DNA of 64,000 nucleotides from Conchocele bisecta (taxonomy: Eukaryota > Mollusca > Bivalvia > Lucinida > Thyasiridae), in the NCBI GenBank assembly GCA_029237695.1, contig JAQRGA010000042.1, positions 248,001 through 312,000 on the forward strand, read 5' to 3'. Both the position numbers and the translations under genes were made by a program. Each line of letters begins with the position of its first letter. The stretch's first letter is position 1. Positions 29,946-38,436 of this stretch are shown one piece after another. The notes beneath the pieces are model-generated. The model worked only from the letters and a program-made list of their open reading frames with translations, was not told the origin of the DNA and made no database searches.

Positions 29946-30110
29946 AGATTTTTAGATTCACTATTTGAAGCAAATATAAAATTACAAAAGGATAAAGAAA
30001 AATAAATAGAACTGTAATATTATAATTCATGGTGTACTCCTATATTAATTTTATTATGTAAAATTTTTTTAATGCTATGCACCATGGCTAAAATATCTTA
30101 CAATAATAAT

Positions 30111-30139
30111 TTGCTTATTTTCGAATACAGCTTTATATT
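30111..30139 (+). promoter_or_regulatory. probable sigma-70 promoter of the tmRNA gene
   Basis: A -35 box TTGCTT (30111-30116) and a -10 box TATATT (30134-30139) are separated by exactly 17 bases. Transcription would start near 30146, leaving a short 5' leader to be removed by RNase P before the mature tmRNA end at 30158. Confidence 0.5.
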
Positions 30140-30157
30140 TATATTCCCATAAATAAT

Positions 30158-30551
30158 GGGGGTGTTCTGGTTTCGACTGGGTCGGTAGAACGTTAATTGC
30201 ATGTCGAGGATGATCGTTGGCCTCGTAAATAATCGATCAAAAAATAATTGCTAAAAATAATAGCACAATGAGCTTTGGTTCTCCAATGCTCGCAGCTGCA
30301 TAAGACTTCTTTAAACAAGCAGTAGCCTGACGATCTAAAAATAGTAGTATTTAGATTTAGTCATAAAAACTACTACTGTAGGTTTTATTTTTTATCTCTA
30401 GAAATTAAACTGAAATAATATGGGGAGTAGTCTGGAAACCGCCTGTTCATCGGCTTGGCGGAAGGACGAAAAACTTATAGATGAACTAAACATGTAGACG
30501 TTTTCGGAAAACTTATTTAGGACGGGGGTTCGATTCCCCCCACCTCCACCA
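30158..30551 (+). ncRNA. ssrA: transfer-messenger RNA (tmRNA)
   Basis: tmRNA rescues stalled ribosomes and tags the unfinished protein for proteolysis. The 5' end GGGGGTG pairs with the 3' CACCTCC of the tRNA-like domain (one G-U pair), the T-arm GGGGGTTCGATTCCCCC is perfect, and the CCA is encoded. The conserved TTCTGGTTTCGAC near the 5' end and GGACGGGGGTTCGA near the 3' end are typical of one-piece tmRNA. The tag frame ends CTC GCA GCT GCA TAA. Reading from a GCT resume codon gives AKNNSTMSFGSPMLAAA; the resume codon is inferred, the C-terminal LAAA is clear. Confidence 0.93.
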
Positions 30552-31148
30552 TCTTTTTTATTTAATAAGCCTAAAATATCACAAATAGATATTAAATAAT
30601 GTTATCTTTAAACTTGAATCAGATAAAACTTATGATTTTGAGGTAATATAGTGGCTCCAGTTATCAAATAAAGTTAGATATTTTAATATCTTAAATCATT
30701 TTGCAAATTATAAGTATATTACCAGTAGGTATACTCAAAGTTTTTCTATCTCTAGTATAAAAATATTTAGAGAACATTTATATTAGATAAATATCCTTTA
30801 ATATTCCTTTTTTGAGTTATATCCTTACTTTTATCAAAAAACTCTACATAAGAGAGTATTAATATTTAAAATAAAATGCAGATATATTTAATATTAAAGT
30901 AAAATTTCAATATTTATAAAAATTATTAATCAATAAAATCATTCGTATTGGCTATAATTCTATAATTATGTATATCTATTATCTTATTTCAAATGCACTT
31001 AATCTTTGCTAAAATAAAGATGTTTAATAGAATTATATGAGGTAGTGCTGAGGCGTAGTTTAATGGTTCTTGAGTTATATTATTAGCTTTTACTTTATCA
31101 GACTACATTGCGACAGTTTTCTATTTTTATTTTGTGTCAGACGAAGGA
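30552..31148. other. AT-rich gap between tmRNA and tRNA-Leu
   Basis: About 600 bases contain no credible reading frame. Near 31049-31070, GAGGCGTAGTTTAATGGTTCTTGAG resembles the 5' part and D-arm of a tRNA-Gly, but no anticodon or T-arm follows, so it may be a tRNA fragment. The rest shows no repeat or structure that I can identify. Confidence 0.35.
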
Positions 31149-31235
31149 TGGTACCGATGGTGGGATTCGAACCCACACTCCCTTACGGGAACTGCGCTCT
31201 GAACGCAGCGCGTCTGCCAATTCCGCCACATCGGC
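31149..31235 (-). tRNA. tRNA-Leu (anticodon CAG)
   Basis: The 87-base class II cloverleaf on the minus strand has acceptor GCCGATG/CATCGGT (one G-U), D-arm GTGGCGGAATTGGCAGACGCGC and anticodon stem CTGCG/CGCAG enclosing TTCAGAG. The variable arm is TTCCCGTAAGGGAGT and the T-arm GTGGGTTCGAATCCCAC. Discriminator A and CCA are encoded. It reads CUG, a rare leucine codon in this AT-rich genome. Confidence 0.95.
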
Positions 31236-31437
31236 TTATAAATATAAGACCAAAATAGTATAATACTGATTGATTTGATTTCAAATAGATAATTTTCAAC
31301 TCATAGATATTTATCACATAAACCATAAAAAATATCAGAGTTTATCCTAAAAAACTTGATTTTTTTTGAAAAAGCTAAGTTATTTTTAATACTAGCAGTA
31401 TATATATATATTAAAATTAACAATAAAGGTTGAACTA

Positions 31438-33156
31438 ATGGCGGAGAAAAGATGGTTTAAAAAATCATGTCCTGAGCAGGAATTTAATGATTTAATGAAA
31501 GAGTATAATTTTTCCAGACCTATTGCGTTGTCTTTAGCGTCAAGAGAAATATATTGTAAAGATGTTGATACGTATTTTAATGCTTCATTAAATGATTTAA
31601 GTTCACCGTATAGATTACCTGGAACAAAAGAGGCTTCAATAAGACTGTGGGATGCTATTCGTAAAGATGAACATATAGTTATCCATGGCGATTTTGATGT
31701 AGATGGAATTACTGCGTCTGCTCTTTTGGCATGGATACTTAGAGAAAACGGAGCAAATGTTTCTGTTTTTATACCTCGCAGATTAGATACCGGTTATGGA
31801 TTTACTCCTGATTCGTTAAATAATCTTCTTGTAGAAAATAAGTGCAATGTTCTTGTTACAGTTGATTGCGGCATCACTAGCAATGAAGCTATTGATAAAG
31901 CCAATGAAATGGGTATTGAAGTTATTATTACTGATCACCATGAACAGGGTGATAAAATTCCTGAAGCAAGTATAATAATAAATTCTAAATTACATCCTGA
32001 ATTAGTTGATATGCATAGTCTTGCCGGAGTAGGAACTGCTTTTAAACTAGCTCATGCTTTCTTGAAATTTGGAGTTGATAACAGTTTGGTGAGAAGGAAA
32101 ATAGATCTAAAAGAAATTTTGGATTTAGTTGCGTTAGGTACTGTTGCCGATATTGTTCCGTTATTAGGTGAAAATAGAATATTAACAAAATATGGTTTGA
32201 AAATTTTATCAAAGCAGATAAGACCTGGTGTTAGAGCTTTATGCGAGGTTTGTAGGATTAATCATGATCTTAAATCGAATGATATAGCTTTTAAACTTGC
32301 TCCTCATATAAATGCTGCTGGACGCCTTGGTGATCCTCATGTATCATATAATTTGCTAAATACAAATAATATTGTTGATGCAAGTCAACTGGCTCAGGAA
32401 CTGAGAACTTATAATTTAAATAGAAGAGAAAAAGAAAAAGAAATTTTTGATGCTGCTGAACTACAGATTAGTGAAAGAATTAATATAAATGAATCATCTT
32501 CTATTTTGATTTATAGTGAAAAATGGCATCAGGGTGTAATTGGAAATGTTGCTTCTAGAATCGCCAGAGAATATAATAGACCGGCAATAGTTTTAACTAT
32601 TATTGATGGGCAGGCATATGGCTCAGGTAGAGCTGCAGGAAAGCTAAATCTTGTTGAAATATTATCAGAAAGTGCAGAACTTCTTACTAGATACGGAGGA
32701 CATCCTATGGCTGTAGGATTATCATTAAATCCTAAAGATATAGATGCTTTAGCCATAAAATTTGAAAAATCTGTAAAGAATATTTTTTCAATTGATGATT
32801 TAGTACCTCAACTTGAATATGACGGGGATATTCTTATTTCAGAATTAGATGATATCTTTTTTCATGAATTAGAAAGATTAGAACCATTTGGACACAGTAA
32901 TCCTCAACCTGTTTACAGGATTAAAGATTTATCGACTCCTTATATTGCTAATGCCGGACCTACTCATTCAAGAGGATATGTAAGAGATTCCAACTATAAA
33001 TCTCTTCCTTTTATAGTTTTTAATATGGCTCCTGAAATATTGCCTAAAGCTCCATGGAATATACTGGCTGTACCACAGTTAAATAATTATCATGGAACAT
33101 CTTCTCCTCAGCTCAGGATAATTGATATTAAGTCATCATATGATGATATTGATTAA
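31438..33156 (+). CDS. recJ: single-stranded-DNA exonuclease RecJ
   Basis: RecJ degrades single-stranded DNA 5' to 3' in recombination and mismatch repair. The 572-residue protein carries the DHH-family motifs: HGDFDVDGITASALL near 82-96 (motif I), TVDCGITS near 141, ITDHHEQG near 165 (DHH), and HSLAGVGTAFKLAHAF near 197. In the DHHA1 domain GSGRAAGKLNLVEIL is followed by the RYGGHPMAVGLSL segment near 420. A C-terminal OB-fold-like domain follows, ending in LRIIDIKS. It is 16 bases from rnc and probably cotranscribed with it. Confidence 0.95.
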   Translation: MAEKRWFKKSCPEQEFNDLMKEYNFSRPIALSLASREIYCKDVDTYFNASLNDLSSPYRLPGTKEASIRLWDAIRKDEHIVIHGDFDVDGITASALLAWILRENGANVSVFIPRRLDTGYGFTPDSLNNLLVENKCNVLVTVDCGITSNEAIDKANEMGIEVIITDHHEQGDKIPEASIIINSKLHPELVDMHSLAGVGTAFKLAHAFLKFGVDNSLVRRKIDLKEILDLVALGTVADIVPLLGENRILTKYGLKILSKQIRPGVRALCEVCRINHDLKSNDIAFKLAPHINAAGRLGDPHVSYNLLNTNNIVDASQLAQELRTYNLNRREKEKEIFDAAELQISERININESSSILIYSEKWHQGVIGNVASRIAREYNRPAIVLTIIDGQAYGSGRAAGKLNLVEILSESAELLTRYGGHPMAVGLSLNPKDIDALAIKFEKSVKNIFSIDDLVPQLEYDGDILISELDDIFFHELERLEPFGHSNPQPVYRIKDLSTPYIANAGPTHSRGYVRDSNYKSLPFIVFNMAPEILPKAPWNILAVPQLNNYHGTSSPQLRIIDIKSSYDDID

Positions 33157-33172
33157 GAGGAATTATTAGTTT

Positions 33173-33853
33173 ATGAAAGAAGTGTTAAGCAGCCTAGAAA
33201 CTAAGATAAATTACATATTTAAAAATAAAAAATATATTAAAGAAGCTCTTACTCATCGATCTTACGCTGCTGAAAAAAAAATAAAAATAGATAATCAGCG
33301 ATTGGAGTTTTTGGGAGATGCTGTAGTTGAAATCATTATCACAGAATTTCTTTATCTTTTATACCCAGATAAGAATGAAGGAGAGCTTACTGCTTTAAGA
33401 TCGGCTATTGTTCAGAAGAAATCTCTTGTAAAATTAGCTAAATTAATTGAGCTAAATAATTTTATATATTTGGGTAAAGGGGAAAAAGAAGCTGGTGGCG
33501 GGCTTAGAGCATCTACACTATGTGATACGTTTGAAGCTATTATCGGTGCTGTTTATATGGACTCTGATTTGGAAACAAGCAGACGGGTATTAATTAAACT
33601 TATTAATGAAGCTTATAAAAATATTGATACCTTATTAATTGAAATTAATCCTAAAGGAGTCCTTCAAGAGCTGATACAAAAAGAATCAGGTTCTAAACCT
33701 GTATATAAACTAAAATCTACAGGTGGACTGCAGCATGTGCCAATATATACTGTTGAAGTTTTCTTAAATGATAAAATTCTTTCAATGGGGACTGGTCGCA
33801 ATATTAAATCTGCTGAAATTGATGCTGCAGGGAAAAGCCATAAAAATACTTGA
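33173..33853 (+). CDS. rnc: ribonuclease III
   Basis: RNase III cuts double-stranded RNA, including the rRNA precursor. The catalytic signature is QRLEFLGDAVVE (residues 42-53, with E45, D49 and E53) together with LCDTFEAIIGAVYMD near 115-130. The C-terminal double-stranded RNA-binding domain starts about residue 160 (NPKGVLQELIQKESGSKPVY) and ends in the usual SAEIDAAGKSHKNT helix. At 226 residues it is full length. An AGAGGAA site lies between the recJ stop and the ATG. It converges on uvrC with a 29-base gap. Confidence 0.95.
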   Translation: MKEVLSSLETKINYIFKNKKYIKEALTHRSYAAEKKIKIDNQRLEFLGDAVVEIIITEFLYLLYPDKNEGELTALRSAIVQKKSLVKLAKLIELNNFIYLGKGEKEAGGGLRASTLCDTFEAIIGAVYMDSDLETSRRVLIKLINEAYKNIDTLLIEINPKGVLQELIQKESGSKPVYKLKSTGGLQHVPIYTVEVFLNDKILSMGTGRNIKSAEIDAAGKSHKNT

Positions 33854-33882
33854 AATTAAGATGAAATAATTTTTTTCTCTAC

Positions 33883-35346
33883 TCACTCTTTATTTAAATA
33901 GGTCAAAATATTTTCTGCCAATGTAAAACCTATATTGCTTACTTTTTTAACTATTTGTTCGGGTGTAGAATTTCTTAATTCTCCAATTGAATTAAATGCA
34001 CATAAAATAGCTTTTTTCCTTTCAGCACCAATCCCAGAAATATCATCTAAAATAGATTCATTAATCTTTTTTAAATGAAGTTCTCTATTATACGAAATAG
34101 CAAAACGATGTGCTTCATCTCTGATAGATTGGAGTAGTTTCAATGCTGGACTATTTCTGTCAAGAATTATAGGTTCACTTCTACCGGGTAAAAATATTTC
34201 CTCATTTTTTTTAGCCAATCCAATGACAGGAAAAGAAGGAATTTTTAATTCAGCCAAGGCTTTTAATGCAGAAGAGATTTGACCTTTTCCACCATCTACC
34301 ATTAACAGATTTGGAAAAGCCCCTTTTTCATCATATAGGCGTTTATAGTGTCTGCTGATTACTTCCTGCATCATGGCAAAATCGTTTATTCCGTTCACCG
34401 TTTTTATCTTAAATCGGCGATATTTTTTTTTAATAGAGTATCCATTTTCAAAACAAACCATACCAGCAACTGCTATTTCATCACTCAGATTTGAGATATC
34501 AAAAGCTTCAATAATATTTGGCTTATTCTTCAGACCTAGGCTTTTTTGTAAATCTTTTAAAAAGTCACATACGGAAAATTTATTCAAAGATGCAAATCTG
34601 AAATTTCGTCCTTTCCTTCCAAATATATTTGTGATATTTTCAATCATATCTCTTCTAACTGCTGCTTTTTCAAACTGCATTTTAGTTGCAAGTTTAGTCA
34701 TATTTATAGTTAATTCAGATAGAATATCCTTAATATGTCCATCAAATAGTTTAATCAGTTTATTAACTTTTTCTCTGTAATCTTCTTCAGATATTTTATT
34801 TGCACAAGGTTCTGAACATTTTTTTATTCTAGCTTCCATACAGTATTTTCTATTTTCCAATGTTGGTATACTACTATTACACATACGGAGTTTGAAGTAT
34901 GATGATAAAAATTCAATTGTCTGTTTCAGAACGCCTCCTCTTGGAAATGGACCGTAATATTTTGCTCCGTCATTTTTTCTAAATCTGGCAAGGTCTAATT
35001 TTGGATATTTTTCATTAATATTAATTTTGATAAGGAAATATCTTTTATCATCACGCATCAAAATATTGTAGTACGGAGCATATTCTTTTATTAATCTTGA
35101 TTCCAATAGCAATGCTTCAGCTTCAGTTTTTACTATTCTATACTCCCAGGTGCTGATGGAATTAATTAATGAGCGTAATTTAGGGTCAGCCATTATTTTT
35201 TGGGATGCCTGAAAATAATGAGACATTCTTTTTCGTAGGTTTACAGCTTTTCCAATATATATTATTTTTCCAAATCTATCTCTATAAATATAAACTCCCG
35301 GTTTTGCCGGTATATTATTTGCCAAAAAAGTTTTATCATTCATCAT
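33883..35346 (-). CDS. uvrC: excinuclease ABC subunit C, short form
   Basis: UvrC makes both incisions in nucleotide excision repair. The ATG at 35346 (or the one directly after it) is preferred over a TTG two codons earlier. The order is a GIY-YIG domain (PGVYIYRDRFGKIIYIGKAVNLRKR near the start), a Cys cluster (NRKYCMEARIKKCSEPCANKI near 170), a UVR motif (ATKMQFEKAAVRRDMI near 230), and an RNase H-like nuclease domain (IEAFDISNLS, LLMVDGGKGQISSA, RDEAHRFAI). A helix-hairpin-helix end (LDDISGIGAERKKAIL) completes it. At 487 residues it is about 100 shorter than E. coli UvrC. The segment between the UVR motif and the nuclease domain is reduced, while all catalytic motifs remain, so it should be functional. 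Confidence 0.93.
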   Translation of the reverse strand: MMNDKTFLANNIPAKPGVYIYRDRFGKIIYIGKAVNLRKRMSHYFQASQKIMADPKLRSLINSISTWEYRIVKTEAEALLLESRLIKEYAPYYNILMRDDKRYFLIKININEKYPKLDLARFRKNDGAKYYGPFPRGGVLKQTIEFLSSYFKLRMCNSSIPTLENRKYCMEARIKKCSEPCANKISEEDYREKVNKLIKLFDGHIKDILSELTINMTKLATKMQFEKAAVRRDMIENITNIFGRKGRNFRFASLNKFSVCDFLKDLQKSLGLKNKPNIIEAFDISNLSDEIAVAGMVCFENGYSIKKKYRRFKIKTVNGINDFAMMQEVISRHYKRLYDEKGAFPNLLMVDGGKGQISSALKALAELKIPSFPVIGLAKKNEEIFLPGRSEPIILDRNSPALKLLQSIRDEAHRFAISYNRELHLKKINESILDDISGIGAERKKAILCAFNSIGELRNSTPEQIVKKVSNIGFTLAENILTYLNKE

Positions 35347-35450
35347 TATCAAAGATAAACCTATATTTAAAAAAGAATTTAAAATAAATTATTATTAAAA
35401 AAAAATAATACTATTATTGTATATATTCAATAATATAGGGAGTTATTCTT

Positions 35451-35704
35451 ATGAAGACAATAGATTTGAATAGAGCTTTATTAGATATAAAAAAACAAAA
35501 ATTAGTGCTATCAATAATTTTAATAAAATAGCTACTATTGGTGATGAACCTGTAGAGATAAGAGAAATAAAAAAAGAAATGGTCTTACTATGGGAATAGC
35601 CCGTGATAAAATAAGAAGATTTTGATCTGAATCAGGCAGAAAGAAGCGGATTAATTAAATCCAGTACTGATATAGTAATTGCTGATTACTCTCAGCTTAA
35701 TTAA
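35451..35704 (+). pseudogene. decayed small gene, HTH-like
   Basis: A strong ribosome-binding site (AGGGAG) precedes ATG 35451. The frame starts MKTIDLNRALLDIKK, is shifted near 35497 into KISAINNFNKIATIGDEPVEIREIKKEM, then again near 35580 into NGLTMGIARDKIRRF. After a third shift it ends DLNQAERSGLIKSSTDIVIADYSQLN. The joined middle resembles a helix-turn-helix of sigma-factor or response-regulator type, but this is weak. The intact start site and continuous sense over three frames point to a recently broken gene. Confidence 0.45.
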
Positions 35705-35733
35705 TTATTAAACATTAAAAATAGGTAAAGAAT

Positions 35734-36834
35734 ATGCCTTATCCACAATTTGATAGATTTAAGCTTAAAATAAAACCATTGTCTGAGCGTTTAAATAAGA
35801 TTTTTATTGAAAAAAATTATATACCTATAAATTCTGAAGTTCGTAACTTTAACCGGCGAGATATGAATATTTTAGAAGAAACATTAAACCGAATTAGAGA
35901 TGCCAGAGGAAATGGCAAACCTGTAATTTTAACTTTTGGAGCACACTCCATTAAAAATGCTCTTGCTAAAGTATTTATTAAATTGATGGAAGATGGCTGG
36001 ATTACCCATCTCGCAACTAACGGGGCAGGCATAATTCATGATTGGGAATTTGCTTTTCAGGGTAAAACTAGCGAAGATGTAAAAGCAAATGTTGCTAAAG
36101 GTGAATTTGGTGCTTGGAATGAAACAGGGTATAATATAAACCTTGCAATTGTAGTAGGTGCTTATGAAGGATTAGGATATGGCGAATCTGTTGGAAAAAT
36201 GATATTAAATGAAAGTTTAAGTATACCTTCTATTTATGAGTTAAAAGAAGTTATCAAAAATAGCTGTGAAGAGAATCCTGATAAAGCGGCAGCTGCATGT
36301 GATTTAATATATACGATTCAAAAGTTCAATTTGGAATCTGGTATGTTGATTATTTCTCATCCGTTTAAAGAATACAGTGTTCAGGCTGCAGCATATAGAA
36401 TGAATATACCTTTTACAGGTCATCCTATGATCGGACATGATATTATTTATACACATCCCATGAATAACGGCCCTGCTGTTGGCAGAACTGCCTTGAGAGA
36501 TTTTTTAACTTTTGCCGAACAGGTAAATAATTTAGAGGGTGGAGTTTATCTTTCAGTAGGTTCAGCTGTAATGTCGCCCATGATTTTTGAAAAATCACTT
36601 TCAATGGCACAAAATATTGCTATACAAAATAAAAAACATATTGATAAACATTATATGCTGATTGTTGATTTAGCTGAAAATAATTGGAATTGGGAAGATG
36701 ATGGTGAACCTCCAATGGATAATCCTGCCTACTATCTTCGCTATTATAAAACATTTAGCAGAATGGGAGGTAAAATGAAATATCTCTGTGCTGATAATAG
36801 AGACTTACTTCTATTTCTAACCCAAAATTTATAG
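35734..36834 (+). CDS. deoxyhypusine-synthase-like NAD-binding protein, function unknown
   Basis: The 366-residue protein has the nucleotide-binding layout of the deoxyhypusine/homospermidine synthase family. KPVILTFGAHSIKNAL near 69 is followed by ITHLATNGAGIIHDWEFAFQGKTSEDV near 90-115, which matches the family's ATNGAG-x-H-D block. The second half is different: where true deoxyhypusine synthase has the lysine-bearing GGG-x-PK motif, this protein has GGVYLSVGSAVMSPMIFEKS near 270. The catalytic lysine motif is therefore not recognisable, and eIF5A is absent from bacteria in any case. Highly conserved-looking blocks (FTGHPMIGHDIIYTHPM) suggest an enzyme with a small substrate. The gene stands alone with an AGG site before the ATG. 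Confidence 0.6.
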   Translation: MPYPQFDRFKLKIKPLSERLNKIFIEKNYIPINSEVRNFNRRDMNILEETLNRIRDARGNGKPVILTFGAHSIKNALAKVFIKLMEDGWITHLATNGAGIIHDWEFAFQGKTSEDVKANVAKGEFGAWNETGYNINLAIVVGAYEGLGYGESVGKMILNESLSIPSIYELKEVIKNSCEENPDKAAAACDLIYTIQKFNLESGMLIISHPFKEYSVQAAAYRMNIPFTGHPMIGHDIIYTHPMNNGPAVGRTALRDFLTFAEQVNNLEGGVYLSVGSAVMSPMIFEKSLSMAQNIAIQNKKHIDKHYMLIVDLAENNWNWEDDGEPPMDNPAYYLRYYKTFSRMGGKMKYLCADNRDLLLFLTQNL

Positions 36835-37025
36835 TTATAACCTTATTCATATACCTAGACGATTACTGAACAAGTATATCTTTTGAGTTTATATTTTATT
36901 ATTTGCCAACATTTTAATTGATATAATTAGCTAAAAATATATAGTTGATTATATCAACTTTAAAAAGATTGTTAAGTTATGAAAGTAGAAAAAAAATTAA
37001 AAAAAGTCTTTTGGAAATAAGATTT

Positions 37026-38381
37026 ATGAAAAACCAGATAAATCTTACAGAAGGTAATGTAAAAAGAGCATTGATAATGCTTGCTGTTCCTATCATTGGA
37101 ACAATCTTTATGCAGATGTCATATAATTTAATAGATATGATATGGGTTGGTAAATTGGGAAGTGATGCCGTTGCTGCAGTTGGAACTGCAGGTTTTATAA
37201 TTAATGTAGGTTATGCAGTTAATTCTCTTTTTATTACAGGGACTAATATAAAAATATCCCATAGTATAGGAAGAAAAAAAGATAATGAAGCTGAGGCTTA
37301 TATGAGAGTTGGTATAATTTCTGTAATTATTTTTTCAATTATTTTTACAGTGCTTCTAATTTTGTTAAGAAATCCTATTATAGATTTATTTAATATTCAG
37401 AATAATTATGTAAATACTCAGGCTGCTCTATATCTTGCAGTATTTAGCATTTCACTATTTTTTATCTTTGGCAGTATGATTGCCGGAAGTATATTTTATA
37501 GTTCAGGAAATAGTAAGTTACCTTTTAAAATAAACTTGGTAGGTGTGATTATTAATATACTTCTTGATCCTCTATTTATTTTTTATTTTAATTTGGGAAT
37601 AGTCGGTGCGGCAATTGGAACAATAATCGCAAATATAATCATATTTATACTGTTTTGTCATTATTTATTTAAAATGTACACTATTAGATTTTCGTTACGG
37701 GTGGAAGGTAAAAAACTTTTAGATATTATTAAATTGGGCTCTCCTACGGCTATTCAACGTATAATATTTACTTTTATAGGAATAGCGATTGCTATTATTA
37801 TTGCAAAATGGGGACCCAATGCAATTGCAGCTCAGAAAATTGGTTTAGCAATCGAGGCTGTTACCTTTATGTCTATTGGTGGATTAAGCAGAGCTGTTAG
37901 TATTTTTGTAGGACAAAATTATGGAGCTGGAAAATTGGATAGAATTAGTTTAGGATATTGGACTGGAATACAACTTGCATCTACCTTTGGTTTCATAACT
38001 ATGCTTATATTTTTAGTTTTTCCATATCGGCTTATGGAAATCTTTGTTAGTGATCCTGAAACAGTTAGGATAGGAGTTTTATACCTTAGGATTGTGGGGG
38101 TATCACAGATTTTTATGTGTTTGGAAATGGTTTCAAACGGTGCCTTTACCGGAATAGGTAAACCGCATATCCCATCAATAATCAGTATTATTTTCACGGT
38201 ACTTAGGATTCCTCTTGCTATTTTGCTTTCAGCTTCTTTTCTATTTCAGCTTAATGGCATTTGGCTTAGTATATCATTATCCACTTTTATCAAAGGAATT
38301 GTTAGTGTAGGAGGATTTATCCTTATTTTTTATGGAGTTAAAAGTAAAATATTCGGTGTATGTAAACAAAATACACCGTAA
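37026..38381 (+). CDS. MATE family efflux transporter
   Basis: The ATG at 37026 (MKNQINLTEGNVKRALIMLAVPIIG) with an upstream GGA site is the natural family start; the frame is open earlier but lacks similarity. The 451 residues carry about twelve membrane segments in two repeated halves, as in cation-coupled MATE exporters. Landmarks are LAVPIIGTIFMQMSYNLIDMIWVGKLG at the start of the first half and LGSPTAIQRIIFTFIGIAI at the start of the second. AVSIFVGQNYGAGKLDR marks the second-half repeat. The substrate (drug or metabolite) is not predictable. It is followed closely by gshF. Confidence 0.9.
   Translation: MKNQINLTEGNVKRALIMLAVPIIGTIFMQMSYNLIDMIWVGKLGSDAVAAVGTAGFIINVGYAVNSLFITGTNIKISHSIGRKKDNEAEAYMRVGIISVIIFSIIFTVLLILLRNPIIDLFNIQNNYVNTQAALYLAVFSISLFFIFGSMIAGSIFYSSGNSKLPFKINLVGVIINILLDPLFIFYFNLGIVGAAIGTIIANIIIFILFCHYLFKMYTIRFSLRVEGKKLLDIIKLGSPTAIQRIIFTFIGIAIAIIIAKWGPNAIAAQKIGLAIEAVTFMSIGGLSRAVSIFVGQNYGAGKLDRISLGYWTGIQLASTFGFITMLIFLVFPYRLMEIFVSDPETVRIGVLYLRIVGVSQIFMCLEMVSNGAFTGIGKPHIPSIISIIFTVLRIPLAILLSASFLFQLNGIWLSISLSTFIKGIVSVGGFILIFYGVKSKIFGVCKQNTP
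38354..38378 (+). terminator. perfect hairpin at the 3' end of the MATE gene
   Basis: CGGTGTAT and ATACACCG form a perfect 8-base stem around a 9-base loop, ending directly before the stop codon of the MATE gene. There is no U-run, so it may be an attenuating or mRNA-stabilising structure instead of a simple terminator. Confidence 0.35.
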
Positions 38382-38436
38382 TATAAAAATAGTAGTTGAT
38401 ATTTAAGTGTTATTAATAATTGAGAGTATTTATATT

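Noticed and set aside
31070..31258. 62-codon frame with the phrase MVGFEPTLPYGNCALNAARLP
   Set aside because: This is the well-known false protein produced by translating across a tRNA gene, here tRNA-Leu at 31149-31235.
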